Below, piece by piece: positions 13,236-24,605 of a stretch of DNA of 64,000 nucleotides. A program made the translations under genes and the position numbers. The DNA comes from Streblospio benedicti. Its lineage: Eukaryota > Annelida > Polychaeta > Spionida > Spionidae. The notes below the pieces were generated by a model. That model had not been told where the DNA came from. It saw only the letters and a program-made list of their open reading frames with translations, and made no database searches. The stretch is taken from contig CM032663.1 of the NCBI GenBank assembly GCA_019095985.1, forward strand, positions 22,634,257 through 22,698,256, written 5' to 3'. How positions within the stretch are numbered: the first letter of the stretch is position 1; every line of letters starts with the position of its first letter.

Positions 13236-15439
13236 TGTATATCTAATGCAAAAGTAAGCCATTTTGGATATCAACTATTACACATGCACTGTTGCAGGTC
13301 AAGGTTCTACCTAGCTTCCATTGCAGAATAGGGGGTGATCTGTTAATTAAGTATGAATACCCTTGTGAGTGGTCGCGGCAAGTAGTGTGGGTGTAGCTTA
13401 GACATTGCTGCAGCTAATAATGAGTGGGTCACGTGATGTTGCTATTCCGCTACATATAACTAGGAATCTAGGTTATTTGCAAATACTGCTAATTTGCTAA
13501 TTTTGTAAATTATCACAAATTATTGCAAATACTCTGTGTGTGTTGTTGCTGTGTTGTTTTTGTTTTTGTTTTGCTTTTTTGTTTTTGTTTTTTCGTTTTT
13601 TGGGGGAGTAGACTTTACACTAGATGGAGGGAAGATTTAAAAAAAAACTAAAAAAAATATATAACTCAGGTAGGTGGTAGGATTGGGTGGGTTCAACCCC
13701 AGCTCCAAGAGAGTGAATCATTTCACAGTACATGTATGTAGTTCATTGTTTCTGACCATTATCAAGGGAGGGGGCATCGCGCCAAACACTTTGTATATTA
13801 CACATGTACAACTCAACCTGAGGTCAATGCACGGAAGCACAATTAGAATACAGTTATTCTTAAGACGACAGAGGAGGAAAAACGCAACGGTGCCAGTTAA
13901 TTTACATTCACAATTGCTTTTTGCACCTTGCATGGCTTGGAGGACAAGAAGAATGCATAATCTTCAGTTTTCCTCACTTTGATTCCGTTTTTGCCATTTT
14001 TATCTGCAAGCGACAGCTGAGTAATTTAGAAAGTCATTAGCTTGCATCCTACGCATATTTGGCTTGTTTTGTAGAGCAGTGATTATTTGTAGTATTGGCA
14101 GATGAACTTATAATAGATAATCATGCACAAAAAGAGTACCCAGTTAATTATATAACTGGCAGAGCCAGCTTTTGGGAAAGAAGATCTTGTCGGTCTGCTC
14201 AGTATATAACACCGAAGATCATGGTTTGTTTGTACCTCAGCCTCAGCTGGTTTCATTAGAGAGGTGGGTGAAATTGGATTTTATACTATACATCTAACAG
14301 TTGACATCTAACATGAGATACAGTGACCATGAAACCATCAATATCATCATTCTGGTCTCACAGCAACTAGCTGTTAACCCCTGACAGAGACGGACATTCA
14401 TCGTGAATAAGTAGGCAGATGAGAAATAGAATCAGGCAAACTTTATTCCTTCTTTCAAATGACGTATGTGATGAGATAGTGCTACAATGAACAATGTCCA
14501 CAATACTGTCTGGTTTGGCTCCAGTATTCAAGGCCCTCTGACCCCAGCTTTAAAATGTAGGCCGCCTTTCCAGACTAGCTGATTAATCTTTTGTCCCTAT
14601 CATAAAGGCATTTCACGAGGCTGACAATCTTGAATGGGTCTCGGAGACAATATATAATTTCAATTTACTCTTTCATAAGATTTCTATGTATTAAAGCAAG
14701 GGCTTTTTGTTTTTGATTTTATTTTTGATAATGAATAAGGGACTACTATAATCTCATAAATTATAACAATGAACAAAGCAAAACTAAATAAAAGAGTTAT
14801 CGGAATAAATTGTAGGGCTTCGGGGTTAAACGTTCCTACACTGAACTTCGGGCCATATAGGCCTAGTCCGTGCTTGTAGTATTACATTCCATATAAAACA
14901 TACGCAGCAACTGTTACATAGAAACTATCAGTGAAGGCTGCTAGGGTCAGAGAGTCACAGATATTGAAGCCGAATCAGTTGTCTTATATTACAGCCATGC
15001 TTAAGCATTTCACATTGGCTCATAATGGGCGTGTTTCTAAGACAGACTAATCTTTTCAGCCATGTGCTTCTCACCTTCTACCACGCACTAAAACTATTGC
15101 CGATAAACATTGGTGACTGTCAGACTGGGGCGTTAGGATCTGATAGAGCACGAAATGTTATATATGTGTATACTTTACACGGAAATTGAAGTGAGTTTCC
15201 TATCCACACCGCGGGCAACGGCATCCGTCAAGTCTCTGGTGATGTTAATAATGGCTACAGTCAGGTGCAAGTCCATTAGAGTCTGTATAACATAACAACT
15301 CATCAGACGTGTTTTTTAGCCACCACGCAGACATGTGCAGCGTGATTGCTAATAATGAACTACGGTGCTTGTAGAGTATAACGTCCACCATTTTTATTTT
15401 CTATCTGCTGGACCATGTTGTTGCTGGTTTTAAAGTACA

Positions 15440-15560
15440 TAACAGCAAAACGTCCTTATTAAGATCACACAGCTGACTGGACTCAGGTGGTCTTTATAGA
15501 AGTGTGTTCTCTTTACTGAGGATCAAATTAAGTGTCTCTTTATGAAGGTTTGAGATCACA
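15440..15560. mobile_element. Pogo-like MITE fragment
   Basis: ACGTCCTTATTAAGATCAC, CAGGTGGTCTTTATAGAAG and TCTCTTTATGAAGGTTTGAG match the family core; both ends are worn. Confidence 0.38.
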
Positions 15561-17097
15561 AGAAATGCTTTCATATAGAAATGTAGGCCTACTTTTTACA
15601 CTTAATACATTTTGCCAACGGGGAAGCGCCACCGGAAAGGGTCACAATTTCACCCCCTAAAAATCAGCACATCATGACCCAAGTAGCTAAAATCAGCACT
15701 TGATCGGTCTAATTTAGCTCTTGATCAACACACTAAATTCATCCCACTTGTCTATGCACCCCTTCAGATTGGAAAATCAGCACTTTAAGCCTTATGTTTT
15801 GCAAAGATTTAGCGCATTTCACCCAAGATATCAAATGTCCGGTGGACCCCCCCGTACACTATATAGGTTATCCCCCCACACACACACACATTGGAGGTTT
15901 TACCGTAGAACAATACCGGGGGCGGGGGGCGGGTGTCAACGAATATTGCACAGTTCATCGATTACAATAAGTAATTCATCAAATTATCACCACTTGATGG
16001 CCTCAACCATTTTCAACAATCTGCTCTTCATATACACCCCCTTTCTGAACAGGTGCTTCCCGTTACTGGCAGGTTTGTCATGGATGTCCACCATTGCAGT
16101 CGAAGATGAAGCCAAAAATATGCTTAAATTTACCCAAATGCGTGTGTGATTTGCGAGACTGACACATCAATGCTATATGTTACCTCCATGATACCAAAAT
16201 AAGGTGTCAAAATCCCCGCTCAACAGTGGAGCTATCTGATGAAAGTCAAATATGCACACTTCCATTAGCTATGATTGATGTAGTGAATATCGCCTTCTTG
16301 AATAACAGCCATCCTGTTTGTGTGTGTAACACTACAATGAGAAATTGCAAAAAGGATTAAATCAAGTGCATAGCAGATTAGAGTGCTCTTCACAATCCAT
16401 GACTTGAATATGAAAAACGTTGCCTCGAATAATTGATATCACATTTTACCGGAAATTTTATATTTATATGACGATGTACAGCATTGGCAAATCTACCCCC
16501 ACCCCCTCCCCGCAAAGAATGACACCTCCACAGACAACCTAGATAGCTTTTTGGTATTACATACATAGGGCATTCACACACATGGATCTCATGGTATTGC
16601 CACATGTGACACCCTCCCCCACCCTTCCTCACATTATTCTGAAAACCTGCATTTGCTGGTGACATGCCACCTCATAATCTCTCTGAAGTGACCGACTTTC
16701 TAAAGCGATTGTTTACTCACACACGTTGATACCACCAATAAATGTAATCTCAGCTTCTATTAGCTAGATATTGATTCTCTTCCCCAAATCCAAAATTATA
16801 ATGTGGTCTTCTAAAGTTAGGGTCAAATATAGACACGTAATCCGTCTTGCTATTGCTCACGTTGTCTAGACCCAGACGTGTTGTTTTGGTAGAATCACAT
16901 TTTTGTGACCCGAGCAGTTCAAAATGGATGATGAACCCTGTTTGATGCACTCTCTACCGTCCATCACTTTTTAAGTAATGCTTGCATGAATAATTGTGTA
17001 TGGCTTGTATGTATTAACACGATCATTATTCATAATTGTGTTGTAAAATGCTGTTCTTAGATTTTTATAATATCGTGATGTGACGATTCTCGTGTTT

Positions 17098-17156
17098 CAG
17101 ATAAGTCGTAAGAGCAAGACTTGGACCGGGACTATAAAACCACCACATTTACAGCA
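17098..17156 (+). mobile_element. tRNA-derived SINE, type 1, 3' fragment
   Basis: AAGACTTGGACCGGGACTAT followed by ACCACCACATTTACA matches the last part of the type 1 SINE body just before its tail. Confidence 0.45.
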
Positions 17157-17543
17157 CTATGTATACGGACGTTATGGTATTACTTTTTCTAAAGCTGAAG
17201 CTAGTAGAAAAAATATCTTAAAGATCGTACTCATTTCCCTGAGTCGTGAGTCTACGACAGATATCGAATTTTCTTGAATAAGTGCCTATGTGTCTTGAAA
17301 TACCGCTGGTATGTGAATAATTGTCATGATAACAGATCACCGTAAGCTCTAGAGCTCTTTTTCAAGTAGAAACGGTAATGCAATTTCCAATTCATGTCAG
17401 CATAACATTTTTGCCTTTGCCGGGCAACTCGTCCTTTCTATTACAAGCTATAGATGCACTTTTGATTGCACTTTCAGTACGAAAAAGTCACACCCGCACT
17501 TACATTTATCTTTCCCGTCATTTTGGCCATTTTATTACTTGTT

Positions 17544-18143
17544 GCGTCGCTTCAGTAGCTGAAGCGAAAGCCTTGTGATCACTTTGTTTCTATGTATCTA
17601 TGTACAAGTATCTATGTGTCTATGTATCTATGTATGTCTCCGGACAAGCTAGAGCTTTTACCGTGCCACAGATTTCGTTCAAACTTTACACGACTATGAG
17701 GTATGAGGCGACACCGAAGTGATTCGATTTTGGGCTCTCTGCCAATTAAATTTTGTTTTCTAGAAGCGCTTTTATGACATTTTTAATGATATTCAATGCA
17801 CTTTTTTAAACGTACGTAATACGTTAAACGTTTGTGTAAGTCAAACGTACGTTGCACGTCACACGTACTGTTACCTACATTGTGGACGGGTGCAGAAAGG
17901 CACCAAAATTGATTATTGGATTTGAAACTGATATTGATTATCATCTTGTTATCCAGTACTATTGTATGGCAACACAAATAGCTTTATGCTGGATATATTG
18001 ATTCTGATTCATTCTGATATTTTCTCTTCAAATTCATAGATTTCTTGATTGTAAGGTATACATTTTTTCAATATATTATCTTAATTGTCCATAAGTCAAC
18101 GTCAATCTTGCGACGCAGTGTTCTTTGAACACTTTTGATCTAG
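17544..18143 (+). mobile_element. Helentron-like non-autonomous element, copy B
   Basis: It has the same plan as the copy at 2585: GCGTCGCTTCAGTAGCTGAA at the start (itself a small hairpin), a short TATGTATC tract, the shared CTCCGGACAAGCTAGAGC block, and at the end GCGACGC (18110-18116), the stem GTGTTC-TTT-GAACAC and TTTTGATCTAG. The core microsatellite is short and mixed (ATCT/ATGT), unlike the pure long tract of copy A. An AT-rich stretch separates the shared block from the 3' end. Confidence 0.68.
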
Positions 18144-18237
18144 TTTGTTGTTTGTCTTGTGTCCTTGAGTTGCATTATATCTGTTCTTTCACCATATATG
18201 CAGTGATTGTGATTAGGTTTACGCAAAGAGCGGGACA

Positions 18238-18340
18238 GAAGAAGCAACAGTAGCAGGAGTAGCAGTAGCAGCAGCAGAAGCAGCAGCAGCAACAGTAAAA
18301 CAGCAGCAAAAGCAGCAGCAGAAGCGGCAACAACAGAAAC
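18238..18340. repeat. CAG/CAA/GTA trinucleotide-rich tract
   Basis: GCAGCAGCAGAAGCAGCAGC-type units join the truncated type 1 SINE. A poly-Leu frame on the other strand is an artefact of this tract. Confidence 0.85.
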
Positions 18341-18341
18341 T

Positions 18342-18572
18342 TGTGGCCAGGTCGTGGGTTTGACTCTTTGTCGGGTCTGGTTAGAGGTGTTGAGCAAACG
18401 CATTTTAAACACACGCACACTGCTCCGTTAGGCGCTGAATGTGCTGCAGATGCAAGTATGTGAGAGATGATCAATTGATCAACAAGTGTGCTAATGACCT
18501 GGTGTAAAATGTAAAGTCGTGAGGACAACACTTGGATAACACGACTATAAACCACCACCTTTACATTTACAT
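18342..18572 (+). mobile_element. tRNA-derived SINE, type 1, missing the A box
   Basis: It starts at GGTCGTGGGTTTGACTC (B-box region), has CACACTGCTCCGTTAGGCGC and CTAATGACCTGGTGTAAAAT, and ends with ATTTACATTTACAT. The 5' tRNA half is replaced by a CAG/CAA-rich repeat (18238-18340). Confidence 0.65.
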
Positions 18573-19227
18573 ACACACGTATAATTGAATAATGGTTTGA
18601 GTCTTCAAATAATGAAAGTTTCAATTTACTAAAGTAGATATAAATTTTTACTTTTATTCTAATTCATAGATTAAGCTAAAAGACTTGAGTATGAAAGCGT
18701 GGGAGCATTAATAGGATTAACAATGTGTGATGATAAGTGTACACTCTACATGCTCATATAAAAAGCACACAAAAGGAAATCATCTGAAAGGGGTCGTGCG
18801 ATGCATCTTATTATTGTCATTATCGAAAGAGATGTTATGCAAGTTGTCATTAATTTCCGTATAAATATAATTAATACACCTACATAAAAAGTATTTTTCA
18901 CTTTTTTCAAACGTAAAAACATTCACCACCACCTCCTACCTCTTACATTTACCTAACAAATGTTTTGTCTGGTTACTATATTTGCACCCCAAAAATTTCT
19001 TCTTGTTATGCGCTTATTTAACATTGTGTACATTGTGGATTAGTTTTGTTCCTGATTTGGGTAACGGTCACCACCCGCTTCAATTCTACACAGTGTAAAA
19101 TGATCCAGGGTGACACGCCTGCAAGCTTTCTTATGCACAAAATCCAAGAAATCCACAAGTTCAATAACATGAATCACCCAGTAAGTGCTATAGATAGTAT
19201 ATAAAGTACGTCAGTAGTTACTAGAGT

Positions 19228-19380
19228 TAACTATGGGGGTATAAGGAATTGAGATAAGGGGAAAAAAGACTGATAAAAGAGGGATGAGGGGAAAAAGGCC
19301 AAAGAAAGAGGGATAGGGGAAAAAAGGGCTGATAAAAGAGGGATATGGTATTTCTAAACCCCTTATAACATCCCCCACCA
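19228..19380. mobile_element. MITE of the GGGGTATAAGGGGTC family
   Basis: It begins GGGGGTATAAGG and ends ACCCCTTATAACATCCCCC. Three internal units of the form GATAAAAGAGGGATGGGGAAAAAAGG are visible, differing by small changes. Confidence 0.55.
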
Positions 19381-20275
19381 CCTACGTGTTAGGCAGTGGC
19401 ATTTGGTATCTAAGAAAAGACTGGGACCATCAAATGTGATTTCTTCTTCGATATTGGTACCAATGGCTGGCGAGAGTAAAACATATTCCATGGCAAAATA
19501 GAATATATGTGTGCTTAAATGACAATGGTATTAACACACTCTGTCACTTTAAAAAAAGTAAGTTTATATACCAATTACATATAGCAGTTTTTTCTCTAAA
19601 TAGCTATGGGATTCATGCATTACTGCTAAAAGGACTGCAAATAATCCCTCTTGGCACTTGCTGGTACAAACACTTCATTTCCTTGACAACTATCCATTAC
19701 ATACAGTATTCTCATGGTACTAATGATGTACCCTGGCCATCTGAGTTGATTTGTTTGGAATTTAATTTGGCGAAGCAAGCTGTCTAAGTGTATTTGTTTT
19801 GTGAGTTGTAATTCTATGCTACACTCATCATACTGATTAATGCATTAGATGCGCTCATTAGGTTAGAGTAAAATACGTAACTAACTCATCGGCTGTTTTT
19901 ATACTTAGAAACATTTTATGGTGTATCTATTTTGTTATGAACTATTTCAACTCAAAAGGCACAGACTTTGTAAAAACACACGTCGATTGAAACTTTTAAT
20001 AATTCATGATCACTATGCTTACAGTTATCAATTCAATTTAAACAGAACCTGAAATATTTTATTAACACAAGAATGCCAAAATTTATCAAAATTTCCCATC
20101 CAACAATGTAAAGGCAAATGCAAGCTGCAAGTAAGATACTTTCCCGCCCATGTATACATATGGTAGTGTTTTACGCTTGACTGATTATCTGAGCCATTGG
20201 ACTCAATATTAAAGAGTAATATAAAAAGTAATCCTATATTACAAAATCGAACATATCACATTGCCGCTTGACGTA

Positions 20276-20429
20276 CAGTAAAACCCCCAATTAAGACCCA
20301 GTCTACAATAAAACCATTTTCGGCAGTCCATTTATGAGATGAATATGAAATAAATTATTAGAGACCACCTCTTATTTTATATAAAATGAGGCTAGTCTCA
20401 CCCGTGGTCTTAATAGGGAGGTTCAACCG
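20276..20429. mobile_element. pogo/Tigger-like MITE with TA duplication
   Basis: CAGTAAAACCCCCAATTAAG at the left and GTCTTAATAGGGAGGTTCAA at the right form inverted ends. TA is present on both sides (20274-20275, 20430-20431). The body shares AGAGACCACCTCTT with the copy at 11444. Confidence 0.65.
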
Positions 20430-20984
20430 TAGGGCAATAACAGCAAATAAATATAATCTTTCATTGTTATAATGCATTATACACTGACAAACACAATGGT
20501 TGACATTGTTTATTACAATATGAAATTATGACTTTTACAATTTATGTTAGAGGCAAGTATTCTTGTTTTACCTTTATTTTTTTTCAACCAACACCACCAC
20601 GCTTTTTCTGAAAACCTATATCATCCAGCATAATGAACAAGTAATTGAGCCATCTTTCTTGTAATATCCTCTATGACGAACCACTGTGGACATTAATGCC
20701 AACAGATATTTTGTCTCTGTCGTACAGGGTAGATTTTACAATGATACTGAGACATCATCGAACTAAACAATAACATAAGAGAACTTAACCATTAATTCAG
20801 CATTATTCAATCCTTTCATTACTATATTAAATAGTATGTTTTAGAATTTATTTTAGTCTGCAAAAGTAGACAACAATGACCACCATATCAGTAAAGAGTT
20901 AAGATTTATGTTGCAAATAATAGGATGGTATCAGCACCAACTTATGTGCAAATTATGTTAACGTTGACAAATACACTTTGCCGT

Positions 20985-21186
20985 TATTATTGTGGGTATA
21001 GATAAGCACTTGGAATGGGTGGGTGGGGTGGGGGTCTGAAAAAGAGGGATGTGGGATTACAAGGAAGTGGGATATGAGAGAAGGAGGAAATGGATGTAGC
21101 GAAAAAAGCAAACAAATGAGGGTTGTGGGAAATAAAACCAACTAATGAGGAAAGTGGGATTTCTTGACCCCTTATACACCCCACAT
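20985..21186. mobile_element. MITE of the GGGGTATAAGGGGTC family, best copy
   Basis: The right end TTTCTTGACCCCTTATACAC and the left end TTGTGGGTATAGATAAG are inverted relatives. The interior is built of repeated AAAGAGGGATGTGGGA-like units. Related copies lie at 7783, 9774 and 19228. Non-coding; superfamily unknown. Confidence 0.55.
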
Positions 21187-21770
21187 ACCCACAAGCCCAT
21201 TACGTCTCTTGTATCATTATTGACTATAGTTGGTCTCGAAACAGTCGATAAAACAATGTTTGAAAGCAAAATAGAGCGAGACCAAGCCACTAGACAACTT
21301 GACAGTCAACGAATAAACTAAAATAACATTCATCGATTCCTTGAAAGAGACTTCCATCTCCTGTTAAATATCACCCACTTTCCCATTCCACAAAACGTTT
21401 TTAATGGCAAGGAAGTCTCCAAGGATGGGTATTATGTGTGTATGACCGCACCGACTTTGACATGCAAATTATTGGTGATGTCACGAGCATTCTGTAGGTT
21501 ATTAATCAAACTGAAGTATGATTAACATCCGTCCATCCATCACAGATTACATGTTCAGCTACATGTGAGCACTGAGGGATTATGGAGTACAATACTAATC
21601 AACATAAACCGTAGTTCATCCGTAACGAAATATCACATGTACAACATAACATGTACGTGTATTTGAGTCAACAATATCAATTAATGATCTATTACAGTAA
21701 ATAATAATATGCTCTACACAGCCTCCCTTTCGACAATGACCACCTCTTACAAAGCAGTACTATACTTAAA

Positions 21771-22472
21771 CCCCTTTCACAAAGCGCGCAGGCCTCAGTT
21801 AGGACGGCTTTAAGACAAAAGTACATACAAAAATTCAAAATGCGTACGCAAATCCTGTGATCGTCATACAATTTTCGAGCATCCTACACTGAATATACCC
21901 GTCTTAACACACCGTCGTAGAGTTTTGAACGTGTTCAAAATTTACGTTCCTGTTATGCACGGACTTACGATTGATGGAAAGCGTGCATTACGCCCAAGAT
22001 GATCCTGAGGCTGTAGCGAGCCTGTTGTAAGGTTGGCATACGATTCTACTATGTTTTTTGAGTGTCTTATGTTGTTAAATTTGTATCCTCATCCTATGAT
22101 AGATGTAGGCCGATCATATGATCGTCCTATGCTTGATCTACGATTTAACACATTCTTGTGTGAATCCTATGCCCCTGACGTGGGCGTATCACAGAACCAA
22201 CGTAAGTACGTCATAGAACAGTCGTAGGCTGACTGCCACATGTCAAAGTCATAGCAGTCGTAAGCCGGCATAGGACAAGCATAGAAGAGTCCTATGTCTA
22301 GAGCAGGACATTACCACGATTATACAACTGAACAGCATAAATCAATCGTTGATATGACAAATCCTTTGACGCAAGATCTGTTTCACGTTACGACGTTACT
22401 ATGATTTTAGTATGCTTCATACGCATACGAAAATCGTAGGACTGTGGCGGCCTACGCGCTTTGTGAAAGGGG
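21771..22472. mobile_element. TIR element with CCCCTTTCACAAAGCGCG ends
   Basis: The left end CCCCTTTCACAAAGCGCGCA and the right end (inverse CCCCTTTCACAAAGCGCGTA) match over about 25 bp. The 700-bp interior is rich in short CGTAGG, ATCGTAC and CATAGGA words and has no coding frame. It is a non-autonomous DNA transposon of unassigned superfamily. No clear target duplication is seen. Confidence 0.65.
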
Positions 22473-22475
22473 TTT

Positions 22476-24605
22476 TAGGTCACAAAGCTCGGCCGATGAG
22501 GCTGCGATGCACCCCCGATGCGTTTTAGGCCGCAGGGACGGATCCAGCGGGGGGCGGGGGTCTCGGGGGGCTCTAGCCCCCCCGCCTGCCATATTTTTCC
22601 CACCAAAATACTTCATTTTCATAGGGTTTTTCATGAAATCCCTTAAGTGAGCCCCCCCCCCCCTCTTTCCTTATGTTTTCCTTACGTACCTTTTCCAAAA
22701 ACCTGGATCTGCCCCCACGCACGGACAAATCCGCCCGCCCCCCGCTCACAAAATTTGAAAATTAGCCCCCCCCCCCCCCCGCTCTCAAAATTTGAAAATT
22801 AGCCCCACCGGTCTCAAATTTCTGAATCCGTCCCTGGGCCGGGCACGGGTCGTTCTCCCGCGATCATCGGCCAGCATTTGGTGTTAAACATCACATGGGT
22901 GGTAGCTTGTGGGTAATTTAACGTGTAAGTTAAAATTTTATGTGTTGTCACCGCAGTCCCATCTTTACTACATCGGAATACGCCCCGACCGGTGACGGCT
23001 GACTATCGGTCGGGGACTGTACTGCAACAACAATATTCCTGGAATTAATGTTTCCCTGATGAATAATGGAGCATTGGCCGGTTATCTGCCGATATCAAAC
23101 CGGCAATACATCGGCCGGTGTTTGGACAGAACCCGTTCACGTCACCGAGCTGTGCCACCAATGAGGGGAACTTGTCAACAATCAAAAAGCCACCGAGCTC
23201 CATCGATGCCGAACATGTACCGAGCTATGTGACTTAAGCATAGTACCTCACCATATAGTATATTCAGTTACGTCATGATACTTGAGTTTGCAGTTAAAGT
23301 GATGTTTCCATTTTTCCTAGTTCATATTCTGTGTTTGGCAGCCATTTTAAAAATGGCAGTCTCACAACGATATAATCCATATATTTCATTCAATAAAATC
23401 TTTGTACATGTACATGAGCTGTTCGTGAGGAGCTTATTTACTGCCCTGGGCTCACTTCGCAAACATGGACACCTCACAATTTGGGACACATATTCAACCC
23501 CAACACACCTGCAGGTGTCATTTATAGCGAGGTTTTACTGTTCACAATGTAAATCATGATACCCTTTCCGCTGTTGTTGGTTTTTGTAGATGGCAATCAA
23601 GGGTTTTTAAACTGTTCATATTGTTTTACATATCTCTGACAAGGATAGTTGTAAATGTTGAACAGTTATGTATAACAAACACACTTCAATGGTCCACAAA
23701 CATTTTAACAAGAGTTTTGAGTAACTGGATACAAACCTCATACGACACCAAACCTTTTGTCCTTAGGAAACATTTTAGAAGCGTCGGTAAGTTCAATTAG
23801 GGCAAAAAAGTGCCATTACTTCTTGGTTCTTATATAAATATGCAGTTTCAGATTTCCCATTAACACTATAAAATGACATAGGCCTAGTCATATATCAATC
23901 TTTGATTAAGGTAAAAAGTTTACATGATTTATCGTAAACCTTTCAATAAATGTTCATCCATGCGTAATCAAAAATAAAAGCAATCTTCGATTTATACCTT
24001 TAGCTCGGTGTTTTTGTTTTGTTATTGTTACAGAGTTCTCCTCATCGGCGGTATAGCTCGGTGACGGGAACGGCTACGAAACAAACAGCGGCCAATGTCC
24101 CTATGCATGGTGTCTGTTTGAAAAGGGCAATTTTGATCGCCCGATGTGCAAGCAACTACCGCCTGGTGGTCGGCCAGACATCCACCACTGCTTGACAGGT
24201 AACCAGATGATAATCGGCTGATCTCTAATGGGACCTCTGTTCACCGACTGACCAGCGGCAGATTGCCGACTGTATATCGGCAGATAACCGTCCAATGTCT
24301 CATTGTTCATGGGTGAAAAATTACTTCCAAGAATTTTGTTGTTGGATGACTGTCCCCGGCCGATAGTCGGTTGTACACCAGCCGAGGCATATTCTGATCT
24401 GATAAGGATGGGGCTGCGATGGGGAAGCTCGTTGAGAGCAAGTCGAATTTTAACTCCCACATTAAATTTTCTCCGAGTGCCACCGATGCGGTGTCATGTC
24501 AGGCACCAAAAGCCGCATGTGATAGCGGGAGTCCGGCCGGTGATTGGTGAAAATCTCATTGGTGGCGCATCCGAACCTCATTGGCCAAGCTCAGTGACTT
24601 CAGCA
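22476..24605. mobile_element. Foldback element with arms of about 400-570 bp
   Basis: The left arm, 22478-23190 (less an inserted MITE), is the inverse of the right arm, 24030-24605. Matching stretches include GACTATCGG, GGTTATCTGCCGATAT, CGTCACCGAGCT, CTCCCGC and CAGCATTTGGTG/CGGCTTTTGGTG. Arm identity is moderate, so the element is old. The 840 bp between the arms is AT-richer and has no recognisable gene. It abuts the TIR element ending at 22472. Confidence 0.65.
22533..22836. mobile_element. hAT-like MITE with CAGGGACGGATnCAG ends
   Basis: It begins CAGGGACGGATCCAG and ends CTGAATCCGTCCCTG (15-bp inverted ends), with poly-G and poly-C runs inside. It interrupts the left arm of the foldback element: sequence on both sides is continuous with the inverted right arm. 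The internal CCCACCAAAATACTTCATTT recurs at 30870 and 36405. GGCCG lies at both edges, but a full 8-bp duplication is not seen. Confidence 0.65.

Larger units (their letters stand above)
11618..17097. other. Non-coding; minor repeats
   Basis: A diverged pair (AACATGCTGAGTTCATTT at 11961 and AACATGCTGGGTTCACTT at 12118), the 65-bp tandem, a T/G-rich stretch at 13530-13610 and G/C runs near 15850-15930 and 16497-16620 are present. No gene is seen. Confidence 0.5.
18573..21770. other. Non-coding between listed MITEs
   Basis: Apart from the three MITEs entered separately, only AT-rich unique sequence is seen. Confidence 0.5.

Noticed and set aside
16390-16665. 91-residue minus-strand frame with glycine runs
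   Set aside because: Glycines come from C-rich simple sequence; no domain or splice support.
18140-18624. Poly-leucine and cysteine-rich frames
   Set aside because: Antisense translation of the CAG-rich tract fused to a type 1 SINE.
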